Shown piece after piece: positions 8,308-16,860 of a DNA stretch of 64,000 nucleotides (the first letter of the stretch is position 1; each line of letters begins with the position of its first letter). The translations under genes and the position numbers were made by a program. Under the pieces are notes generated by a model, which was not told where the DNA came from, searched no databases, and saw nothing but the letters and a program-made list of their open reading frames with translations. The stretch is from positions 2,108,001 to 2,172,000 of the forward strand of contig NZ_CP026730.1 of NCBI RefSeq assembly GCF_003369795.1, in the 5' to 3' direction. Origin of the DNA: Streptomyces sp. CB09001. Lineage in GTDB: Bacteria; Actinomycetota; Actinomycetes; Streptomycetales; Streptomycetaceae.

Positions 8308-9594
8308 TCAGCGCCGCACGTGCCCGTCGCCGGTGACGATGTACTTCGTGCTGGTCAGCTCCGGCAGCCCCATGGGGCCCCGGGCGTGCAGCTTCTGCGT
8401 GGAGATGCCGATCTCGGCGCCGAAGCCGAACTGGCCCCCGTCGGTGAAGCGGGTGGAGGTGTTCACCGCGACGGTGGTGGAGTCGACCAGCTGGGTGAAG
8501 CGCCGGGCGGCCTGCTGCGAGGTGGTCACGATGGCCTCGGTGTGGCCGGAGGTCCACAGCCGGATGTGCTCGACGGCCCGGTCCAGGGAGTCGACGACGG
8601 CGGCCGCGATGTCGTACGACAGGTATTCGGTCTCCCAGTCCTCGGGGGTGGCCTCGACGACGTTCACGCCGGAGTCCTTGGCGTGGGCCATCACCCGCTC
8701 GTCGGCGTGCACGGTGACCCCGGCCTCGGCGAGCGCGGCCAGCGCGCGGGGCAGGAACTCGGCGGCGATGTCCTGGTGGACCAGGAGGGTCTCGGCGGCG
8801 TTGCAGACGCTGACCCGCTGGGCCTTGGAGTTGATCAGGATGTCGACGGCCATGTCCAGGTCGGCGTGGGCGTCGACGTAGACGTGGCAGTTGCCGGTGC
8901 CGGTCTCGATGACGGGGACGGTGGACTCCTGGACGACCGTGTTGATCAGCGAGGCGCCGCCGCGCGGGATGAGCACGTCGACCAGGCCGCGGGCCCGCAT
9001 CAGTTCGCGCACGCTCTCGCGGCTCTCGCCGGGCACCAGCTGCACGGCGTCGGCGGGCAGCCCGGCGCCGCCCACGGCGTCGCGGACCACCCTGACCAGG
9101 GCGGTGTTCGACTGGTAGGCGGAGGAGGAGCCGCGCAGCAGCACCGCGTTGCCGGACTTCAGGCACAGGGCGGCGGCGTCGACCGTCACGTTCGGCCGGC
9201 CCTCGTAGATGATGCCGACCACACCGAGCGGCACCCGGACCTGGCGCAGGTCGATGCCGTTGGGGAGGGTGGAGCCGCGCACCACCTCGCCGACCGGGTC
9301 GGGCAGCGCGACCACGTCGCGCACGTCGGAGGCGATGGCGCGGACCCGCTCCGGGGTCAGGGTGAGCCGGTCGACGATGGCCTCGCTGGTCCCGGCGGCG
9401 CGGGCCTTGGCCACGTCCTGGGCGTTGGCCTCGACGATCTCGCTCGTACGGACCTCCAGCGCGTCCGCGACGGCGAGCAGCGCGTCGTCCTTGGCGGCCC
9501 GCGGCAGCGGCGCGAGGTCGGCCGCGGCGGACTTGGCCCGGTAGGCGGCCCGGGTGACGGGTGACATCGAGTCGTACGGCGAGAGCGTGGTCAT
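8308..9594 (-). CDS. proA: gamma-glutamyl phosphate reductase ProA
   Basis: 428 aa, full length. It is a member of the aldehyde dehydrogenase fold; the catalytic cysteine lies in [12 protein letters not shown] near residue 260, and [27 protein letters not shown] is the conserved family block near residue 125 (quoted here only in part in other annotations). It reduces gamma-glutamyl phosphate with NADPH to glutamate semialdehyde in proline synthesis. proB lies upstream on the same strand with one small gene between them. Confidence 0.97.
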   Translation of the reverse strand: MTTLSPYDSMSPVTRAAYRAKSAAADLAPLPRAAKDDALLAVADALEVRTSEIVEANAQDVAKARAAGTSEAIVDRLTLTPERVRAIASDVRDVVALPDPVGEVVRGSTLPNGIDLRQVRVPLGVVGIIYEGRPNVTVDAAALCLKSGNAVLLRGSSSAYQSNTALVRVVRDAVGGAGLPADAVQLVPGESRESVRELMRARGLVDVLIPRGGASLINTVVQESTVPVIETGTGNCHVYVDAHADLDMAVDILINSKAQRVSVCNAAETLLVHQDIAAEFLPRALAALAEAGVTVHADERVMAHAKDSGVNVVEATPEDWETEYLSYDIAAAVVDSLDRAVEHIRLWTSGHTEAIVTTSQQAARRFTQLVDSTTVAVNTSTRFTDGGQFGFGAEIGISTQKLHARGPMGLPELTSTKYIVTGDGHVRR

Positions 9595-9690
9595 GGGGGA
9601 AGGGTAGTGCGCGTGCTCCGGGCGGCCACCCGGCGTCCCATCCCGCGAGATGGGTCGGAAGAGGGGTCGGGAGACGGGTCGGGAGAGGGA

Positions 9691-10221
9691 TCAAAACGGG
9701 TGAACGCCGACCGGCGTCGCGGGTGCCGGTCCGTACCCCGCGGCGATGCGCTGGTGGTAGGTGGCCCGGTCGATGACCTCCAGGCCGACGATCTCCCAGG
9801 GCGGCAGCCCGGCGGTCTGCCGGTGCTCGCCCCACAGGCGCAGGGCGACGGCGGCGGCGTCGTGCAGGTCGCGCGCCTCCTCCCAGTACCGGATCTCCGC
9901 GTGGTCGTCGGCGTACCGGCTGGTCAGCAGGAAGGGGTGGTCGTGCGCGAGCTGTTCGAGCGCCCGGCGCACCTCGGTGAGCGGGGCGCGGGCGCCGGAG
10001 ACGCTGAGGGTGACGTGCCACAGGCGCGGGGTGTGCTCGGGCTCCTCGCCGTGGAAGCGGTCTCCGGCCGCGACGCTGGTCAGGGCGCGCTCCTCGCCGC
10101 CCGCCCGGTTCGCGCCCCGGGCGCCGCCGGAGCGCGCGCCGGTGCCGCTGCGGGCGCCCGCACCACCGCGGGAGGCGGTACCACCGCGGGGCGCCGCCGT
10201 CCCAGGGCGTACTCCGCTCAC
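9691..10221 (-). CDS. conserved hypothetical protein between proB and proA, 176 aa
   Basis: GTG start at 10221 chosen because AAGGAGG precedes it by 5 nt; an ATG 21 nt upstream lacks a site. Residues 1-40 are a low-complexity Gly/Ala/Arg/Ser segment with GARSGTGARSGG repeats; the remaining 130 residues are a compact acidic domain (LWHVTLSVSGARAPLTEVRR..., HDHPFLLTSRYADDHAEIRY) with predicted alternating beta and alpha segments, not recognised. The position between proB and proA suggests co-transcription. No membrane segment or metal motif is visible. Confidence 0.72.
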   Translation of the reverse strand: MSGVRPGTAAPRGGTASRGGAGARSGTGARSGGARGANRAGGEERALTSVAAGDRFHGEEPEHTPRLWHVTLSVSGARAPLTEVRRALEQLAHDHPFLLTSRYADDHAEIRYWEEARDLHDAAAVALRLWGEHRQTAGLPPWEIVGLEVIDRATYHQRIAAGYGPAPATPVGVHPF

Positions 10222-10356
10222 GACGGCCTCCTTCACGCACACGGCTCGGCCCGGTGGTCGGCCGGGCTTGTCCCTGAGGAAAGTTGAGCAGGCCGCGCGA
10301 GATCGCGGGGCGGTTTTGCGGAACGTCCACCACCGATTCGGGGACGTTTCGACCCA

Positions 10357-11487
10357 TTACGGGTGCAGGATCACCAGATCGTCCCTGTGTACGACCTCAC
10401 GTTCGTACGCGGGTCCGAGTTCGCGCGCCAGTTCCCGGGTGGAGCGGCCGACCAGCCGGGGCATCTCCTTGGCGTCGAAGTTGACCAGCCCCCGGGCCAC
10501 CGCCCGCCCCGTGCCGTCCCGCAGCTCCACCGGGTCGCCCGCGGCGAAGTCGCCCTCGACGCCCGCGATCCCGGCCGGCAGCAGCGACTTGCGGCCCTCG
10601 ACGACCGCGCGCACCGCCCCGTCGTCGAGGACGAGCGCCCCCTGCGGGGCGGAGGCGTGCTGGAGCCACAGCAGCCGGTCGGCGGAGCGCCTGCCGGTGG
10701 CGTGGAAGTACGTGCCCGTGTCGCCGCCGGCCAGGGCGTCGGCCGCGTGGACGGCGCTGGTCAGCACCACGGGGATGCCGGCGGCGGCGGCGATGCGGGC
10801 CGCCTCGACCTTGGTGACCATGCCGCCGGTGCCGACCCCGGCCTTGCCCGCGCTGCCGATGTCGACGCCCGCGAGGTCGGCCATGTCCCGCACCTCGGCC
10901 AGCCGGGAGGTGCCGGGCCTGCTCGGGTCGCCGTCGTAGACGCCGTCCACGTCGGACAGCAGTACCAGGAGGTCGGCGCGGACCAGGTGGGCGACGAGGG
11001 CGGCGAGGCGGTCGTTGTCGCCGAAGCGGATCTCGTCGGTGGCGACGGTGTCGTTCTCGTTGACGATCGGGAAGGCGCCCATCGCGAGCAGCTTGTCCAG
11101 GGTGCGCGAGGCGTTGCGGTGGTGGGCGCGGCGGCTCATGTCGTCGCTGGTCAGCAGCACCTGGCCGACGCGGACTCCGTAGCGGGCGAAGGAGGCGGTG
11201 TAGCGGGCGACCAGCAGCCCCTGGCCGACGCTGGCGGCGGCCTGCTGGCGGGCCAGGTCCCGGGGGCGGCGGCGCAGGCCGAGGGGGGCGAGGCCGGCGG
11301 CGATGGCGCCGGAGGAGACGAGGACGACCTCCTTGTCCGCGCCCCGCGCCTTGGCGAGCACGTCGACGAGCGCGTCGACCCGGTCGGCGTCCAGGCCGCC
11401 CGCGGCGGTGGTCAGCGAGGAGGAACCGACCTTGACGACGATCCTGCGGGCCTCGCCCACGGCCTGCCTTGTCCCTGGCCCTGCCAC
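10357..11487 (-). CDS. proB: glutamate 5-kinase ProB with PUA domain
   Basis: 376 aa, GTG start. RRIVVKVGSSSLT is the amino-acid-kinase phosphate-binding loop; GAFPIVNENDTVATDEI and FGDNDRLAALVA are the substrate-binding blocks, and GTGGMVTKVEAARIA the ATP-site loop. A C-terminal PUA domain (about 280-370) follows as in most ProB proteins. It phosphorylates glutamate in the first step of proline synthesis; feedback inhibition by proline is known for the family. In many actinomycetes proB follows obg directly; here about 17.5 kb of glycopolymer genes separates them. Confidence 0.97.
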   Translation of the reverse strand: MAGPGTRQAVGEARRIVVKVGSSSLTTAAGGLDADRVDALVDVLAKARGADKEVVLVSSGAIAAGLAPLGLRRRPRDLARQQAAASVGQGLLVARYTASFARYGVRVGQVLLTSDDMSRRAHHRNASRTLDKLLAMGAFPIVNENDTVATDEIRFGDNDRLAALVAHLVRADLLVLLSDVDGVYDGDPSRPGTSRLAEVRDMADLAGVDIGSAGKAGVGTGGMVTKVEAARIAAAAGIPVVLTSAVHAADALAGGDTGTYFHATGRRSADRLLWLQHASAPQGALVLDDGAVRAVVEGRKSLLPAGIAGVEGDFAAGDPVELRDGTGRAVARGLVNFDAKEMPRLVGRSTRELARELGPAYEREVVHRDDLVILHP

Positions 11488-11639
11488 GGCCCGTCCGCCT
11501 CTCCCGTCGACACGCGCCGATCCCTGCGCCCGCCAGGCAATCTACGCGAAGGGGAACGCACCCCGCACCGGAGTTCACGCTGCGGACAGCAGCCACGGAC
11601 CCCACCGCATCCACGCCGCGCCGCCGCCGCATCCGCGCC

Positions 11640-12160
11640 ACGGACCCGGCCCAATCCCGGCGACGTCGCGGCGGTGTCCCGCGACGTCCAGGCCGGTCCC
11701 CCCGACGTCCAGGCCGGTCCCCGCGACGTCCAGGCCGGTCCCCGCGGCTTCCTGGCCGCGCCCCGCGACGTCCTCGCCCGGTTCGGGACGCGTTTCCGCC
11801 GCGGCCTCACCCGCCACGCGCCGTCACCACGGCTTCCGCCGCGGACCCCACCGCGTTCCCGCCGTACCCCGCCGCATCCCCGCGACGTCCTTGCCGCGTC
11901 CCGCGACGGCTCGGTACTCGTCTCCGCCGCGGCCTCAACGGGCCCTCACCGCGTCCCCGCCCGGCACCGCCGTCTCCCGCCGCACCCCGCCGCATTCTCG
12001 CCACGGACCGCGCCGCAGCCCCGTGGCGTCCCGCTACGTCCCGTGACGCCCCCGCCCGCACCCCGGGCGGGGCTCCGTCGCGTCCTCGGCACGTTGTCGG
12101 CGCGTTCTCGGCACGGTCCGCGCCGATCCGGGCCCCGTCACCGCGGGTTTCGCCGCCGGG
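11640..12160. repeat. C-rich degenerate tandem-repeat spacer upstream of proB and the glycopolymer locus
   Basis: The 764-bp interval 11488-12251 has no convincing gene. Inside it, units starting GACGTCCAGGCCGGTCCCC recur every 21 bp at 11683, 11704 and 11725, with decayed units at 11746 and 11767. Looser CCCGCGACGTCC and CCCCGCCGCA words then continue to about 12075. The plus strand is very C-rich and G-poor. All frames are low complexity (Arg/Pro/Ser), so coding potential is doubtful. The first 100 bp (11488-11600) probably holds the proB promoter; the last 70 bp may hold that of the next gene. Confidence 0.65.
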
Positions 12161-12251
12161 CCCGGAGGTCGGGGCAACACGCGCGTGTCGTCGGGCGGTC
12201 ACCCCGCGTTAACCCGGTTGTCCGATGCGCGACGAGCCTGGAGCTACCGCA

Positions 12252-14375
12252 GTGCCCCTATCCCTGCCCCGCCGCCGTCCTCCCCGCCTGCCCGGGCGGC
12301 GGATCGCCGTGAAGCTGCTGGTCCTGGCCGTGCTGGCGGCCGCCTTCGCCGCACAGGCCGTGGGCGCGCTGCTGCCGCACGTGCCGCTGCTGCTCGCGGC
12401 GAGCGCCGGTTCGCTGGCCGCCGAGGGGGTGCTGTACCGGTGGCAGCGGGGCATGGTGTCGCTGTTCGCCAGGTCGCACGCCGATGTCACGGTCCGGCAC
12501 GTGCTGCGCGACCTGCTGCTCGTGGTGGGCCTGCTGCGCCTCGGCGAACAGCACCGGGAGGGCGTCTACGCGCCGCTCGTCGCCGGGCTGCTCGTCCTGT
12601 ACGGGCTGCACTGGTCGATCCAGGCGGTGTCCGTCCTGGTCCGGCGCACCCGGACGCTGCCCGTGGTGACCCGGAACATCGACGCCTCCGCGCTGCGGCT
12701 GACCCCGGCGCCCCCGGCGCTGCTGCGCCGCCCGGGGCCCCGGCTGGCGGTCTTCGGGCTGCCCGCGACGGCCGGGCTGCTGGCGACGGCGGCGACCGAC
12801 GCGCCGGTGTACGGGGTGGCCGGGCTCGCGCTGTCGCTGGGGGCGGCGCTGACGGGCCTGGGCGCGCTGCTGCTGCGGCTGCTGCCGGGGCGCCGGCCCG
12901 CCGGTGAGCAGGAGGTGCTCGACTGGTTCGACGCGTGGCTCGCCCGGTACCGGCCGACGGTCGGCCTGTACTTCTCGGGTGGGGCGTCCTCGGCGTACCA
13001 GGCGAACATGTGGCTGGAGCCGCTGGCGCGGCTGGACGGGCGGCCGGTGATCGTGCTGCGGGAGCGGCACATGGTGCAGCGGATCGCGGCGACCGACGTC
13101 CCGGTGGTGTGCCTGCCGAAGGTGTCCACGCTGATGCGCCTGGAGCACTCGACGCTCCGCGTCCTCCTCCACCCGTCCAACTCCGGGAAGACCTCTCAGG
13201 TCCTGCGCATCCCGACGATCAAGCACGCCTTCGTCAACCACGGCGAGAGCGACAAGCTGTCCTCCTGCAACCCGTACGCGAAGGCGTACGACGAGGTGTG
13301 GGTGGCGGGCCCCGCGGCGCGCGAGCGGTACGCGCTGGCGGAGGTCGGCGTCGAGGACAAGGACGTGGTGGAGATCGGCCGCCCGCAGCTGGACGCCGTA
13401 CGGCCGTACGCGGGCCCGCCCGCGCCGGGGGCGTTCACGACCGTCCTGTACGCGCCGACCTGGGAGGGCTGGGACGGCAATCCCGGCAACACGTCGGTCG
13501 TCGAGGCCGGGGAGAACCTGGTGCGGGCGCTGCTCGCGGACCCGGGCGTACGGCTGCTGTACAAGCCGCATCCGCTGACGGGGTCGGTGGACCCGCGGGC
13601 CCGGGCCGCCGATCTGCGCATCCGGGAGCTGGTGCGGGCGGCGAACCGGGAGCGCGGCGGCCCGCGTCCCGACGCCTCGGCGGCCACCGGCCTGGCCCGG
13701 CGGGCCGCGGAGCTGGACCGGCTCACCGCGGCCGGTTTCCGGTCGGCGGCGGACCAGGCGGAGCGGATGCTGCGGCAGCCGGAGCCGGAGCCCGGGCGGG
13801 CGGCGGCGGTGCGTCGGGCGGCGGCCGCGTGGGAGGAGGCGTACTGGGCGTCGCTGCCCGCGTGGGAGCACCAGGTCGTCACGGACGCCCGGCCCCCGCT
13901 GTACGCCTGCTTCAACCGGGCCGACCTGCTGATCAGCGACGTGTCGAGCGTGATCAGCGACTTCCTGGCGAGCGGCAAGCCGTACGCGGTGGCCAACACC
14001 AGCGCGCTCGCCGAGGACGTGTTCCGCAAGTCCTTCCCCACGGTGGCGGCGGCGACCGTGCTGGCGCCGGACGCGTCCGGGGTGCCCGCGCTGCTGGCGG
14101 CGGTGCGCCGTCCGGAGCGGGACGAACTGGCCCAGGAGCGTGCCGCGTTGGCCCTGCGTCTGCTGGGTCCGGCCGAACCGCCGTCCCGGGAGCGCTTCGC
14201 CGGTGCGGTGCGGGACCTGTGCGCGGCGGCCGGCGAACACCGCACCCGCAGGGCCGAGCGCCTCGCCTCGGACCTCTCCGCGGATCTCTCCGTTCCCGGC
14301 CCCCGACTGGAAACCGGCACATCAACCACACTGGCAACAGGAGGAGTTGACCGGTCGGGCCGTCCCGCCGACTAG
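12252..14375 (+). CDS. membrane-anchored TagF-like glycerophosphotransferase-family protein
   Basis: 707 aa from GTG at 12252, which has GGAG at 8-nt spacing; an ATG at 12225 in frame has none. Residues 1-220 hold about six hydrophobic helices. From about 230 on is a TagF/TarF-type domain (PF04464): FSGGASSAYQANMWLE, FVNHGESDK (the HG in the active-site loop), VEIGRPQLD, VLYAPTWEGWDG, YKPHP and LISDVSSVISDFLASGKPYA. These enzymes transfer alditol phosphates from CDP donors in teichoic-acid synthesis. The donor cannot be read from sequence. It faces away from proB and heads the plus-strand run of glycopolymer genes. Confidence 0.83.
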   Translation: MPLSLPRRRPPRLPGRRIAVKLLVLAVLAAAFAAQAVGALLPHVPLLLAASAGSLAAEGVLYRWQRGMVSLFARSHADVTVRHVLRDLLLVVGLLRLGEQHREGVYAPLVAGLLVLYGLHWSIQAVSVLVRRTRTLPVVTRNIDASALRLTPAPPALLRRPGPRLAVFGLPATAGLLATAATDAPVYGVAGLALSLGAALTGLGALLLRLLPGRRPAGEQEVLDWFDAWLARYRPTVGLYFSGGASSAYQANMWLEPLARLDGRPVIVLRERHMVQRIAATDVPVVCLPKVSTLMRLEHSTLRVLLHPSNSGKTSQVLRIPTIKHAFVNHGESDKLSSCNPYAKAYDEVWVAGPAARERYALAEVGVEDKDVVEIGRPQLDAVRPYAGPPAPGAFTTVLYAPTWEGWDGNPGNTSVVEAGENLVRALLADPGVRLLYKPHPLTGSVDPRARAADLRIRELVRAANRERGGPRPDASAATGLARRAAELDRLTAAGFRSAADQAERMLRQPEPEPGRAAAVRRAAAAWEEAYWASLPAWEHQVVTDARPPLYACFNRADLLISDVSSVISDFLASGKPYAVANTSALAEDVFRKSFPTVAAATVLAPDASGVPALLAAVRRPERDELAQERAALALRLLGPAEPPSRERFAGAVRDLCAAAGEHRTRRAERLASDLSADLSVPGPRLETGTSTTLATGGVDRSGRPAD

Positions 14376-14605
14376 TCGGACCGCTCCCCCGCGCGGACAT
14401 GCGAAGAAGTTGTCACTGCCCTGTGGGCGTTCTGGGCACATGTGTGGATACTCATAAGAGCCCCTGGCGCAGGACCGGACATATCCGGCACGAGATCGGG
14501 CATTCGCGACAACGGGACCGTTATCCTTGGCCGCACATCACAGGCTTTCCCACTACCGTACGCGGCAACGCACGGACAGCTCCCCCCTTCGAACAGGTTG
14601 CAAGA

Positions 14606-16837
14606 ATGCCCAGGTTCTCCCTCATCGTCCCGGTGCACAAGGTGCAGGGCTACCTGCCCGAATGCCTCGATTCGGTGCTCGGCCAGGACTACGTGGACTT
14701 CGAGCTCATCGCAGTGGACGACTGCTCGCCGGACGGTTCGGGGGCCATCCTCGACGAGTACGCGAGGCACGACGCGCGCATCCACGTGATGCACCTCACC
14801 GAGAACGTGGGGCTGGGGCGCGCGCGCAACGCCGGGCTGGAAAAGGCGCAGGGCGACTACGTCCTGTTCCTGGACAGTGACGACACCCTGACGGAGGGTG
14901 CGCTCACCGCGATAGCGGACCGTCTCGACGCCACCGACGATCCCGAGCTGATCGTCTACGACTACGCCCGTACGTACTGGAACGGCAGGGTCAGCCGCAA
15001 TCAGCGGGCGGACCTGCTCCGCAACACCGGCCCGGACGTGTTCTCCCTCACCGACCGTCCGCAGCTGCTCGACCTGCTCCAGATCGTCTGGAACAAGGCG
15101 TACCGGCGCGACTTCATCGCCCGCACCGGGCTCACCTTCCCGCCCGGCTACTACGAGGACGCGCCCTGGACGTTCGGCTCCCTGGTCACCGCCGAGCGGA
15201 TCGCCCTGCTGGACCGGGTCTGCGTGTACTACCGGCAGCGGCGTGAGGGCGGCAACATCCTCAAGACCGTCAGCCGCAAGCACTTCGACATCTTCGACCA
15301 GTACCAGCGGGTCTTCGACTACATCGACGCGCACGAGGAACTCGCCGAGTGGCGCGGCCCGTTGTTCCGCAAGATGGTCGACCACTACCTGACCGTCCTG
15401 GAGAGTCCGGGCCGGCTGCCGCGGGACGCGCGGGCCGAGTTCTTCCACCGCGCCTCCGCCGACTACCGCGCCCGCGTGCCGAAGGGCTTCACCCGGCCGG
15501 GCGGCGGTCGCGGCCACAAGTACACGATGCTGGAGCGCGACGCCTACACCACCCTGATGAGCGCACTCGCCGCGGTGAAGGCGCGCCGGCGGGTCAAGAA
15601 GGGCATCCGCGCCGCGCTCAACCGGTCCAAGCGCGGCGCGATGGGCGCCTTCTACCAGTCGCAGCTCAGGCTGCCCCTCGACGACAACCTGGCGCTGTTC
15701 TCCGCCTATTGGAGCCGCGGCGTCTCCTGCAACCCGGCCGCCATCGACGCCGAACTGGCCCGGCTGGCCCCGGGCGTGCGGCGCGTCTGGGCGGTCCACG
15801 CGGACCACGCGCACCGGGTGCCGAAGGGGGTGCGGGTCGTCCGCGTGGGATCACGCGAGTACTGGACGGCCCTGGCCCGCGCCAAGTACCTCGTGAACAA
15901 CGTGAACTTCGCCGACTCCGTGGTCAAGCGCGAGGGCCAGATCCACGTCCAGACCCACCACGGCACCCCGCTGAAGACCATGGGCCTGGACCAGCAGAAG
16001 TACCCGGCCTCCACCGACATGGACTTCGAGAAGCTCCTGGAGCGGTGCGACCGCTGGGACTACAGCATCAGCGCCAACCGGTTCTCGACCGTCGTATGGG
16101 AGCGGGTCTACCCCTGCTCGTACGCCACGCTGGAGACCGGCTACCCGCGCAACGACGTCCTCGTCAACGCCACCGCCGAGGACGTGCGCGCGGCCCGCGC
16201 CGCGCTCGGGCTGGCCGACGGCACCAAGGCGTTCCTCTACCTGCCGACCCACCGCGAGTACCAGCCGGGCTTCACCCCCGCCCTGGACCCGGCCCGGTTC
16301 GCCCGCGAACTCGGTCCGGACGTGACGCTGCTGGTGCGCGGCCACTACTTCTACGGCGACTCCCCGCACACCGAGGCGCCGCACCGAACCGGCCGCATCG
16401 TGGACGTGTCCGGGCACTCCCGGGTGGAGGACCTGTACCTCGCGGCCGACGCACTGATCACGGACTACTCCTCGGCGATGTTCGACTACGCGGTACTGGA
16501 CCGCCCGATCATCAGCTACGTCCCCGACTGGGACGTCTACTCCGTGGTGCGCGGCACCTACTTCGACCTGCTCCAGGAACCGCCCGGCGCGGTGGCCACC
16601 ACCCAGGCGGAACTGCTGGGGCTGCTCACCTCCGGCACCTACGACACCCCGGAGACGGCCAAGCGCCGGGACGGCTTCCGCAGGCGCTTCTGCGAATTCG
16701 ACGACGGACACGCGGCCGAACGGGTCGTACGACGTGTCTTCCTGGGCGAGGAGAGCCTGCTGCCCGTCGTCCCGTTCGACGACCGTTCCCACGCCCCGAC
16801 CCCTGCCCAGGCGCTCGAACCGGTCGAGCGGGCCTGA
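14606..16837 (+). CDS. bifunctional GT2 glycosyltransferase / TagF-like transferase
   Basis: 743 aa; the frame extends 69 codons upstream but the GT2 domain starts at the ATG at 14606. Residues 1-230 are a GT-A domain: FSLIVPVHKVQGYLPE, IAVDDCSPDGSG, GLGRARNAGLEKA and the metal-binding FLDSDDTL. Residues about 350-725 are TagF-like: VQTHHGTPLKTMG, ETGYPRNDVL, FLYLPTHREYQPG, LVRGHYF and LITDYSSAMFDYA. A single protein could thus add a sugar and an alditol phosphate, building a polymer with alternating units; that is inference. It is followed after 23 nt by another protein of the same architecture, so the two are an operon. Confidence 0.88.
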   Translation: MPRFSLIVPVHKVQGYLPECLDSVLGQDYVDFELIAVDDCSPDGSGAILDEYARHDARIHVMHLTENVGLGRARNAGLEKAQGDYVLFLDSDDTLTEGALTAIADRLDATDDPELIVYDYARTYWNGRVSRNQRADLLRNTGPDVFSLTDRPQLLDLLQIVWNKAYRRDFIARTGLTFPPGYYEDAPWTFGSLVTAERIALLDRVCVYYRQRREGGNILKTVSRKHFDIFDQYQRVFDYIDAHEELAEWRGPLFRKMVDHYLTVLESPGRLPRDARAEFFHRASADYRARVPKGFTRPGGGRGHKYTMLERDAYTTLMSALAAVKARRRVKKGIRAALNRSKRGAMGAFYQSQLRLPLDDNLALFSAYWSRGVSCNPAAIDAELARLAPGVRRVWAVHADHAHRVPKGVRVVRVGSREYWTALARAKYLVNNVNFADSVVKREGQIHVQTHHGTPLKTMGLDQQKYPASTDMDFEKLLERCDRWDYSISANRFSTVVWERVYPCSYATLETGYPRNDVLVNATAEDVRAARAALGLADGTKAFLYLPTHREYQPGFTPALDPARFARELGPDVTLLVRGHYFYGDSPHTEAPHRTGRIVDVSGHSRVEDLYLAADALITDYSSAMFDYAVLDRPIISYVPDWDVYSVVRGTYFDLLQEPPGAVATTQAELLGLLTSGTYDTPETAKRRDGFRRRFCEFDDGHAAERVVRRVFLGEESLLPVVPFDDRSHAPTPAQALEPVERA

Positions 16838-16860
16838 CCACGGAAGGAATCGCACCCAGC

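Noticed and set aside
15349..16860. Apparent 5' extension of the 1197-aa fusion gene in a second frame
   Set aside because: It is the alternate frame of the 743-aa GT2-TagF gene; sequence is low-complexity Arg/Pro/Gly with no domain, and the true start is the ATG at 16861.
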